Source: JBCCRH01 sp039208045 (lineage in GTDB: Bacteria; Bacteroidota; Bacteroidia; Chitinophagales; Saprospiraceae). Taken from it: a stretch of DNA of 14,282 nucleotides. Every line of letters starts with the position of its first letter. The stretch's first letter is position 1. The stretch lies in assembly GCA_039208045.1 (NCBI GenBank), contig JBCCRH010000116.1, forward strand, positions 1 to 14,282. The letters run 5' to 3'. This document shows, piece after piece, positions 8,065-14,282 of this stretch. The position numbers and the translations under genes were made by a program. Below the pieces are notes generated by a model. The model did not search any database. It saw only the letters and a list, made by a program, of their open reading frames with translations, and was not told where the DNA came from.

Positions 8065-9081
8065 CTATTTTCTAGCATACGCCCCCAAAAAGCGATACGG
8101 ATATAGCTCCGGCGGCGTACTCACAGCTTCTAGTTGCTCTAGCTCCTCAGCCGTCAAGTCAATCGTTGCAGCACCCAAATTATCATCGAGCTGTTTCATC
8201 GTTCGGGCACCAATAATTACACTCGTCACCGTCTTTTGCGCACGTATCCAGGCCAATGCAATTTGTGCATAGCTCGCATTGCGCTCCTCTGCAATGCTGC
8301 CTAGCGTATCAATGATGTCCCAATTTTTATCGGTATTACGTCTATTCCAAGCCTCTTCAGAGTGAGCGGGATGGCTTCCGATGCGGCCATCCGCTTCAGT
8401 GGGCCGCTGGCCGCGCTTGTATTTTCCCGTAAGGAAACCTCCACCCAATGGGCCCCAAGGCATCAGGCCTAGGCCTTCTTCCTCAAACAATGGGACAAAC
8501 TCGTACTCGATCTCGCGTTTCACCAAACTATATTGATACTGCGCTGCCACAAAACGCTCTAAGCCTCGTCCGTCGCTGGTAGCTAAGGCTTTCATCAAAC
8601 GCCAGGCCATAAAGTTGGACACCCCGATATAGCGTACCTTGCCCATACGCACTAAATCGTCAAAAGCGCGGAGCGACTCGTCAATAGGAGTCAGAATATC
8701 CTGCGCGTGCATATAGTAGAGATCAATGTAATCCGTTTCGAGGCGCCGAAGGCTGGCCTCTACCCCTCTAATAATATTGTGGCGCGAAAGTCCCTTACCA
8801 TTAATACCATCATCAGCAGTGATGGGAAAGTTCACCTTTGTAGCAATGAGCACCTCGTCGCGTTTCCCTTTGAGGGCTTTACCAATAATCTCCTCCGAGC
8901 GCCCTGCATTGTAGCCATTTGCGGTATCGAGGTGATTTCCGCCGGCATCCAAATACTTGTGGATAATATCAATGGATTCCGCTTCTGAAGTTCCTTTTGG
9001 GCCATCATCGCCAAAGGTCATTGTTCCAAGGGTAATGTCAGATACAAAAAGGCCAGATCGGCCTAGTTTCTTAAATTGCAT
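8065..9081 (-). CDS. Aldo/keto reductase
   Basis: A 338-residue cytosolic NAD(P)H-dependent oxidoreductase of the AKR superfamily, of normal length. The catalytic tetrad is intact: D52 (HLDTANGY), Y57, K82 (IATKV) and H125 (YYMHAQD). The cofactor side shows GVSNF after the YIDLYYMH strand, PWGPLGGGFLTGKYKRG and the C-terminal SVIIGARTMKQLDDNLGA nucleotide-binding segment. No signal peptide. It resembles the general sugar-aldehyde/YajO-like group; the substrate cannot be told. Its start is 13 nt after the stop of the VCBS lipoprotein gene, so it is probably co-transcribed with it, which is unusual for a cytosolic enzyme. A perfect 10-bp palindrome (ATCGGCCGAT) directly follows its stop codon. 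Confidence 0.93.
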   Translation of the reverse strand: MQFKKLGRSGLFVSDITLGTMTFGDDGPKGTSEAESIDIIHKYLDAGGNHLDTANGYNAGRSEEIIGKALKGKRDEVLIATKVNFPITADDGINGKGLSRHNIIRGVEASLRRLETDYIDLYYMHAQDILTPIDESLRAFDDLVRMGKVRYIGVSNFMAWRLMKALATSDGRGLERFVAAQYQYSLVKREIEYEFVPLFEEEGLGLMPWGPLGGGFLTGKYKRGQRPTEADGRIGSHPAHSEEAWNRRNTDKNWDIIDTLGSIAEERNASYAQIALAWIRAQKTVTSVIIGARTMKQLDDNLGAATIDLTAEELEQLEAVSTPPELYPYRFLGAYARK

Positions 9082-9094
9082 GAATTAGGTGGTT

Positions 9095-12000
9095 TTATTG
9101 TGTGATCAATGCTTGTTCAAAAATCTGCGTGGTAGTATTATTTCGGCCTACAATTATCAAAGGCTGGCCGTTGGCCGTAAGTATGGTGCTTAGTTGTCGG
9201 CTTTCGCCAAAAACGATAAAGCCCGATTGCTGGGGCGATAGCGGAATGAGGTTGCCTCGCCCATCATTTTCAAGTACAAGTCCGTAGCTTGCATCTAGTT
9301 TGCCAATGGCAGGCTGTACGGCTGTGATATTTCCAGCACTGAGCACATCTTCATCGCCATCCCCATCAATATCGAGGGTAGTAAACGCGCAGATAGGGGC
9401 CATTTGGGCGGCTTGCGCCAATGGTTGTAGTACCCAGCGCTTGCCCTGCCTTTTAGCGACAGCGGAAGAAAACGTCTTCGCTTGATGCTGCACGGCATCT
9501 TTTAGATCGATCTGATCGAAATTTTCCCGAAAGGTAAATTGCGCAAAGCGGCTATAGCCCACCTCGCCTTTCTTCAGCCGTACCAATTGCTGCTCTAGCA
9601 AGTCGCGCCCAAAGTAGGTGTATTGTCGATCTTGTTTGTAGTACGTCATAATAGGATCAGCGAAGCGATTTTGGTCAAAATCGCCCACAAAAAGTTCTAC
9701 CGGTTGATCGGCACTGGGGTGCAAATCCGTATTCTCTCCGAAGTTACCCAACAGAAGCTCCAACTGTCCATCTTGCTCCAAATCAATAGTCGCTATCGAT
9801 TGCCACCAGCCTTCCGAGTCGGGAACCGTCGTTTGCGCAAAGCGTTCGCCATCCCAGCTCAGCAGTGTGAGTGGCATCCACTCCCCTACTACTGCCAGCG
9901 TAGTCTGGTCCAGCGCAAGCGCAGCGGTGACCATGCCCAGCTCGGTACGCTCCAAAACTGCTGCGCTTACCTCCTCGAATTCTCCATTGCCCTTATTCCG
10001 TAGCACCGCACTTTTGGGCACCATCCCATACGCCCCTACGACCGTATATCCACCCAAGAATAAGTCGAGCGCCCCATCACCATCGTAATCCAATGGCACC
10101 GCACAACTACCATTAATTGCAAAGCCAGTAGGCAGGGCATTTGCCGAAAGGGACAAATTACCTGCCCCATCATTGAGGTACAAGCGATCCAAAAAGCTAT
10201 TCAAACCAATCATTTGCTCGCTTCCCCCACCTGCGATATATAAGTCCAAATCGCCATCGCCATCCGCATCAAAACAAGTAGCTGCAGTTTCTTCTATATA
10301 AGCGAATCGCTCAAATATGGCAGGATCTTGGGGCATAAAAATGCCATCTTCCGATTGTACAAAGTACATACCGGGCGCCCCCTTGGCCCCACCCAGGTAA
10401 ATATCGTCCAAGCCATCGCCCGTCAAGTCGCCTACCGCCATGGCAGGCCCCAGGCGCGCGTGCGAGAAGGGCATGAGTTTTTCGACATCAAAATCACTAA
10501 AGCCATTTTCTTGGTGCAAAAAATCTAAGCGCCAATTGGCGCGTTGCAGCATTGGACTAGCCTGGTCAGTCTGAGGCGGATTCATATTGGGTGCATACTC
10601 AATCAGCAGCATCGTATCTAGGTGGGCTAGTGCTACCGCTTGCCAACTTCCGTTTGGCCAGCGAATCTGAACTCCTGTAGCATCAGTAGTCGTTCCTAAA
10701 CCGAAATGTGCCACTGGTGGCACGCTTGACTGAAACCCTCTAGTCGTGTAGATTTCCTGTACCTGTGGATTCGATTCTGATTGTAGGAATACCTTCGCCC
10801 CAATTCCAAAAGGATTCTGCGCTGTTCCCTTGAGCTGAATGCGCAAAGAATTCGCGTTTGCCCCCCGATTTTCAAGTATGCTAGCCGGAGCATTTATATT
10901 GTTGAGTATCAAATCCAGATCACCATCTAAATCGAGATCGGCATAGGCGGCGCCGGTAGAGCAGGTCTTTTGGGCTTGCCCCCAATCCTGAGAAACATTC
11001 TGAAAGGTGCCATCTTGTTGGTTGAGAAAAACAAAGTTTTCTATGGAGCCATCCGGCATTTCAGCAGATAGTTCCAGATCCGTAGCGGCTGCATTCAGTT
11101 GTTGATTGGAAATAAATTTGAGGTAGTCCAGGTCATTGGGGCGTTGCCAGATGCCGTTGCCCACAAAGAGATCTTTCCAGCCATCATTATTAAGGTCGCA
11201 GAAAAGGGGTGCCCAGCTCCAGTCGGTTGCATCGATACCAGCGAGGTAGGCGCTTTCGCTAAATTGCGTGGCTTGCCCCTGGCGCAGCTTACCCTGGTTG
11301 AGTTGCAGCATATTGCGGGGGTACTGGTCATAATAGCCAAAGCGACGCTTGAGCTGATAGATGTTGTAGGGCTCGGCACCTACGGAGCTTTTGGCGATCT
11401 GCTCGTCGGCGGGCTTCATATCCAAGGACAACAGATCGATTAGGCCATCATTGTTGACATCGGCCAAGTCATTACCCATCGAAAAAGTACTGCTATGCTG
11501 GATCGATTCGCGGATGCCTTCGGTGAAGGTACCGTCGCAATTATTGTAATAGAGGTAGTCATTTTCATGGAAATCGTTCGACACATAGATGTCGGGGCAA
11601 CCGTCTTGATTCAAGTCGGCGATGCCAATACCTAAGCCGTAGCCGATTCTACTTCCGTAAATACCTGCTTCCGCACTTACATCTTCAAAATAGCCTGCTT
11701 CGTTTCGATATAATCGATCTCCGCCAAGGCTATCACGCCGTAGGCGCACCGTGGATTGGCCATAGTTCTCCGTGGAGTGTACCGAATGATTGAGCAGGTA
11801 CATATCCAAGTCGCCATCCGAATCATAATCAAAAAAAGCAGCTTGGGTGGAAAAGCCTTTGAAAGCCAGCCCGAACTCCGCTGCCCGCTCTGAAAACGTA
11901 CCGTCTTGGTTATTGATGAATAGCTGATTTTGCCCCTGGCATACTTTATAATCGCCCACTTGACAAACATAGATGTCGAGCCAACCATCGGCATTTACGT

Positions 12001-12370
12001 CCGCCATCGTCACGCCAGTGCTCCAAGTGCCATCTTGCAAGATACCGGCTGCTTTGGTCTGATCGCTGAAGCGCAGATTGCCTTCATTAAAATAAAGCTG
12101 ATTTCCAAGCTGATTTCCAGTGAAGAATAAGTCGGCTAGCCCGTCATTATTGAGGTCGCCGACGGCGACGCCTCCCCCATTGTAGTAGTAGAGATACTCA
12201 ATGATATTGAAAGACTCATCGGGTGAAAGGGTATTCGAGAAGGTGATGCCAGAGATAGCAGTTGGCAGTGAGACCAGCCCAGTTGTAGAAGCGGGTGCTG
12301 AGGCTTCTTGGCAACCATTTAGCAATAGTACCAATGCGCCCAACACCCAGCTCAAAAATTGTTTTTTCAA
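9095..12370 (-). CDS. FG-GAP/VCBS-repeat and UnbV (CRTAC1-like) surface lipoprotein
   Basis: A 1091-residue lipoprotein: signal MKKQFLSWVLGALVLLLNGC with the lipid-bearing Cys at 20. Residues 65-490 carry seven FG-GAP/VCBS blade motifs with Ca2+-binding D-x-[DN]-x-D-G-x-x-D loops, for example DLNNDGLAD (72), DVNADGWLD (124), DYDSDGDLD (181), DLNQDGCPD (252), DVNNDGLID (304), DLNNDGWKD (392) and DLDLDGDLD (478). Residues about 507-592 are an ASPIC/UnbV domain (GIGAKVFL, IYTTRGFQSS, HFGLG, IRWPNGSWQ). Residues 640-1015 hold a second propeller-like series (DLTGDGLDD 648, DADGDGDLD 701, DYDGDGALD 761, DIDGDGDED 1000). One blade, near residue 820, has lost its loop. The family is common in Bacteroidota next to SusC/SusD-type genes; the role is unproved, probably surface binding or adhesion. 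The gene starts 7 nt after the plug-domain gene and is a paralog of the truncated CDS ending at 13081. Confidence 0.92.
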   Translation of the reverse strand: MKKQFLSWVLGALVLLLNGCQEASAPASTTGLVSLPTAISGITFSNTLSPDESFNIIEYLYYYNGGGVAVGDLNNDGLADLFFTGNQLGNQLYFNEGNLRFSDQTKAAGILQDGTWSTGVTMADVNADGWLDIYVCQVGDYKVCQGQNQLFINNQDGTFSERAAEFGLAFKGFSTQAAFFDYDSDGDLDMYLLNHSVHSTENYGQSTVRLRRDSLGGDRLYRNEAGYFEDVSAEAGIYGSRIGYGLGIGIADLNQDGCPDIYVSNDFHENDYLYYNNCDGTFTEGIRESIQHSSTFSMGNDLADVNNDGLIDLLSLDMKPADEQIAKSSVGAEPYNIYQLKRRFGYYDQYPRNMLQLNQGKLRQGQATQFSESAYLAGIDATDWSWAPLFCDLNNDGWKDLFVGNGIWQRPNDLDYLKFISNQQLNAAATDLELSAEMPDGSIENFVFLNQQDGTFQNVSQDWGQAQKTCSTGAAYADLDLDGDLDLILNNINAPASILENRGANANSLRIQLKGTAQNPFGIGAKVFLQSESNPQVQEIYTTRGFQSSVPPVAHFGLGTTTDATGVQIRWPNGSWQAVALAHLDTMLLIEYAPNMNPPQTDQASPMLQRANWRLDFLHQENGFSDFDVEKLMPFSHARLGPAMAVGDLTGDGLDDIYLGGAKGAPGMYFVQSEDGIFMPQDPAIFERFAYIEETAATCFDADGDGDLDLYIAGGGSEQMIGLNSFLDRLYLNDGAGNLSLSANALPTGFAINGSCAVPLDYDGDGALDLFLGGYTVVGAYGMVPKSAVLRNKGNGEFEEVSAAVLERTELGMVTAALALDQTTLAVVGEWMPLTLLSWDGERFAQTTVPDSEGWWQSIATIDLEQDGQLELLLGNFGENTDLHPSADQPVELFVGDFDQNRFADPIMTYYKQDRQYTYFGRDLLEQQLVRLKKGEVGYSRFAQFTFRENFDQIDLKDAVQHQAKTFSSAVAKRQGKRWVLQPLAQAAQMAPICAFTTLDIDGDGDEDVLSAGNITAVQPAIGKLDASYGLVLENDGRGNLIPLSPQQSGFIVFGESRQLSTILTANGQPLIIVGRNNTTTQIFEQALITQ

Positions 12371-12377
12371 GTACGAA

Positions 12378-12803
12378 TTAGTTTTGTTTTGTTTTGATGA
12401 CGATCACGCCATTGGAGCCTTGCAGGCCGTACTCAGCAGTATCGGTAGCTTCCCGTAAAACACGCACTGACTTTATATCATTTACGTCTACAACTGAAGC
12501 TAATGCACTGTAATCATTACCAATTCGATTGCCATCTACCACAAACAGCGCTTTAGATTCTGCCATGTTAGAAGCATTACTTCCTCCGCGTACGTATACA
12601 GAAGTTTCTTGCCCTTGGTTGGTTACGCGTACGCCAGGCAAGCGTTTTAGATAGACATCTAGAGGTGTATTGTTGTTTTTAATTTCGAGCTCGTTGACAT
12701 CTTGATCCGCTTTGTTGTAATTCTTCTTTTGCGTCATGCAGGAGCTCGATGCTAGCATCAAAACGATAACTAATAAACTTAAAATGTACTGTGGTGACTT
12801 CAT
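12378..12803 (-). CDS. Stand-alone TonB-dependent-receptor plug-domain lipoprotein
   Basis: A 141-residue protein. Residues 1-21 are a signal peptide ending ASSS before Cys22, so it is probably a lipoprotein, although the lipobox is not ideal. Residues about 45-141 match the plug domain of SusC-like receptors: TPLDVYLKRLPGVRV (51-65), SVYVRGGSN, ALFVVDGNRIG, then VNDIKSVRVLREATDTAEYG followed by LQGSNGVIVIKTKQN at the C-terminus. In SusC proteins this last block (DIESIEVLKDASATAIYG..GVI.ITTK) leads into the beta-barrel, but here the protein stops directly, with no barrel and no frameshift remnant downstream. The next gene starts only 7 nt later, so it is not a broken receptor with a lost 3' half nearby. 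Translational coupling with the VCBS lipoprotein is likely. Role unknown; a periplasmic or outer-membrane-attached plug partner is one possibility. Confidence 0.85.
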   Translation of the reverse strand: MKSPQYILSLLVIVLMLASSSCMTQKKNYNKADQDVNELEIKNNNTPLDVYLKRLPGVRVTNQGQETSVYVRGGSNASNMAESKALFVVDGNRIGNDYSALASVVDVNDIKSVRVLREATDTAEYGLQGSNGVIVIKTKQN

Positions 12804-12845
12804 AATTATGGAATTTTATTTAGTATTACTAGCTGTGATTTGATA

Positions 12846-12884
12846 GGGCAAACGCACCAAATGCTTTTTGCCCATATCATTTGG
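12846..12884 (-). promoter_or_regulatory. Two interleaved inverted repeats in the plug-gene leader (possible pseudoknot or operator)
   Basis: GGGCAAA (12846-12852) pairs perfectly with TTTGCCC (12867-12873), and CCAAATG (12857-12863) pairs perfectly with CATTTGG (12878-12884). Each has a 14-nt spacer and the two dyad centres are 11 bp apart. The arms alternate, so in RNA both stems could form together as an H-type pseudoknot with loops of 4, 3 and 4 nt. The element ends 42 nt before the plug ATG. As DNA it could be a pair of regulator sites one helical turn apart. I do not recognise a known riboswitch. The remaining intergenic DNA (12804-13080) shows no gene. Confidence 0.4.
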
Positions 12885-12981
12885 ATTTTATCGCTAAAAA
12901 CGGATTCATTAGCTTGATTTTCGCCTCAAGCCGGCTGGGCTCTTCATTTTGGCATTGCCCCAAAACGAAGCAAAAACGCTA

Positions 12982-13017
12982 GAAAAGGCAAACTCCTCCG
13001 TCGAACAGTGCCTTTTC
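12982..13017 (-). terminator. Terminator-like hairpin after the upstream VCBS gene
   Basis: GAAAAGGCA (12982-12990) and TGCCTTTTC (13009-13017) are a perfect 9-bp inverted repeat with an 18-nt loop, beginning 64 nt past the stop codon at 13081. On the minus strand the 3' arm itself holds a T run and is followed by TAGCGTTTTTG. The stem has few G-C pairs and a large loop, so termination may be leaky. A second small hairpin, TTTTGG/CCAAAA at 12947-12965, follows. Confidence 0.4.
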
Positions 13018-13080
13018 ACGCCGCCGCCACCTAATTCAACGTGCGCCGTGACACTTCTAATTCTGGTACGTTTACTCTAT

Positions 13081-14282
13081 TTATTTGATGCCTTTTTCGA
13101 AAACTTGCATCGTTTTATTATTCCTAGCAATATACAATTTATCTGCTACATTGACGATAGCCCGCACTTCTCCTTCTAGCTGAATACCAGACTTTTGCAC
13201 CGTATACGACTCAAAACTGCCATCGCCCTTTCCAGCTAGGAAAGTACCATAGCTGGCATCATACCGACCTACTTCTGGCTTTACGCCAAATAGGTTACCC
13301 CCTAAGACGACATCCAGATGATCATCGCCCGTATATTCGCCGATAGTGATGGCGTAAACGGGAGAAAATTGTGCAGCTTGTGGTAGCTCTTGGAGTACGA
13401 AGGTACCATCGCCATTGCTGAGCAGCACCACCGAGGCCAACTGTGTTACTTCGTGCACCACCGAGCGCTCTAATACTTCCGGAGCAAACAATTCTTCAAT
13501 GGTCTTTTCTTTATAACTATCGTACTTTAAAAACTGTTTCTTCAATTGTGGCATTTGTGTCACCATATCGTGGCGCAAGACCAAGGGGTAGGCCTTTTCT
13601 CCATTATAGGTGCAGACGATCTGCTCTACCGTTCGATTTTGATCAAAATCATTAACGTAGCAAGAGACTGGTTTCTCAACGCTTGCCTTAAAGCGAGAAT
13701 TCAAGCCATGATTACCCACAATAAAATCTTCATCGCCATCGCCATCTAAGTCAGCTTTGGCAATGCTATTCCACCAGCCTGCGGTCTGCTCTAGGCCAGT
13801 GCCTTGCTTCATTTTTTCAAAGCGACCACCTTCGTTCTTGAATAGAGTAATCGGCATCCATTCGCCTACTACAATCAAATCCATATCGGCATCTCGATCA
13901 ATATCTGACCAGATCGCATCAGTAATCATCCCTAGCTTTTCAAGGGCAGGGGCTTTTTGTTTGCTTACTTCCGTAAAAAAGCCCTTACCATCGTTCTCTA
14001 ACAGGTAGCCATTCACGGGCACTCCATATAGTAAAGGGCGTAAGCGCGTACCTACAAATAGATCAAGATCACCATCTTGGTCATAATCAGCAGGGCGTAC
14101 ACAGGAAGTGCTCTCGAAGCGCTGAGCAATAGGGAGTGCCTGGGGAGATTTTTCAAAATTCCCATTGCCTTTGTTGAAATATAAGCGATCGGTAAGCGCT
14201 ACTTCAGTGGGTGCAAAGTCATTCCCACCACTCACCACATAGAGATCAAGATCACCATCGCCATCCGCATCAAAAAAGCGGC
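13081..14282 (-). CDS. FG-GAP/VCBS-repeat protein, C-terminal part (5' end outside window)
   Basis: The reading frame is open through the right window edge. A GTG near 14238 is internal, because the codons before it encode RFFDADGDGDLDLYVVSGGN, a typical FG-GAP blade. The 399 visible residues match the last ~390 residues of the VCBS lipoprotein at 9095-12370 in order: the DADGDGDLDLY blade, RLYFNKGNGNFE, DYDQDGDLDLFVG, VVGEWMPITLF, GWWNSIAKADLDGDGDEDFIVGN, DFDQNR, a helical linker, PEVGRYDASYG and the terminal NNKTMQVFEKGIK. The full protein is therefore probably also ~1100 residues with an N-terminal propeller and UnbV domain. It differs from its paralog in keeping the loop DIDRDADMD before VVGEWMP, where the other has none. 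Envelope lipoprotein by analogy, since the N-terminus is not seen. It is followed by a terminator-like hairpin. Confidence 0.9.
   Translation of the reverse strand, partial: RFFDADGDGDLDLYVVSGGNDFAPTEVALTDRLYFNKGNGNFEKSPQALPIAQRFESTSCVRPADYDQDGDLDLFVGTRLRPLLYGVPVNGYLLENDGKGFFTEVSKQKAPALEKLGMITDAIWSDIDRDADMDLIVVGEWMPITLFKNEGGRFEKMKQGTGLEQTAGWWNSIAKADLDGDGDEDFIVGNHGLNSRFKASVEKPVSCYVNDFDQNRTVEQIVCTYNGEKAYPLVLRHDMVTQMPQLKKQFLKYDSYKEKTIEELFAPEVLERSVVHEVTQLASVVLLSNGDGTFVLQELPQAAQFSPVYAITIGEYTGDDHLDVVLGGNLFGVKPEVGRYDASYGTFLAGKGDGSFESYTVQKSGIQLEGEVRAIVNVADKLYIARNNKTMQVFEKGIK

Noticed and set aside
12378..12803. Plug-domain gene as a pseudogene of a truncated SusC receptor
   Set aside because: It has an intact signal peptide, a clean stop at the natural domain end and a tightly spaced next gene, with no barrel remnants downstream.
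12949..13179. 76-codon plus-strand frame across the intergenic region as a small gene
   Set aside because: It runs over the terminator-like hairpin and into the opposite-strand VCBS gene, and its product has no recognisable features.
14239..14282. GTG at 14238 as the start of the right-most VCBS gene
   Set aside because: The frame stays open to the edge and the preceding codons encode a perfect FG-GAP blade, so the gene continues beyond the window.

Overview
The window looks like chromosomal DNA of a Bacteroidota bacterium, probably of the Saprospiria (Lewinella/Haliscomenobacter-like) type. The evidence is a type IX secretion (T9SS) C-terminal sorting domain, a SusB-type GH97 enzyme, a SusC-like TonB plug domain, large FG-GAP/VCBS + UnbV lipoproteins, a TTTG/TAnnTTTG-like promoter and the absence of clear Shine-Dalgarno sequences. 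The lineage is inferred from protein style only. I saw no rRNA, tRNA, CRISPR array, transposase or phage gene.

Left part (1-4365, all minus strand, transcribed right to left): a bestrophin-family channel, then a SusB-type inverting GH97 alpha-glucosidase lipoprotein, then an exported GH65 enzyme cut by the window edge. GH97 and GH65 together suggest alpha-glucoside breakdown in the cell envelope; no SusC/SusD pair lies in view. An inverted pair of 26-nt palindromic units sits between GH97 and GH65 and covers the GH97 stop codon.

Middle (4523-6331, plus strand): one exported clan GH-A glycosidase with a beta-sandwich and a C-terminal carbohydrate-binding-like domain. It has its own promoter candidate in the divergent 157-bp gap and converges to within 8 bp of the next gene.

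Right part (6340-14282, all minus strand): a 5'-truncated VCBS-repeat protein ends at 13081 and is followed by a terminator-like hairpin. A second unit then starts: a free-standing TonB plug-domain lipoprotein (141 aa), 7 nt, a 1091-aa VCBS/UnbV lipoprotein, 13 nt, an aldo/keto reductase, 81 nt, and a T9SS-secreted protein that may have its own promoter. The two VCBS proteins are tandem paralogs with the same C-terminal architecture.

The least conventional elements are the stand-alone plug lipoprotein tightly linked to a VCBS lipoprotein, two interleaved 7-bp dyads in that unit's leader that could form a compact H-type pseudoknot or a paired operator, and the palindromic repeat with a compensatory base-pair change. 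No complete novel system can be proved from the sequence alone; the plug + VCBS pair is the best candidate.
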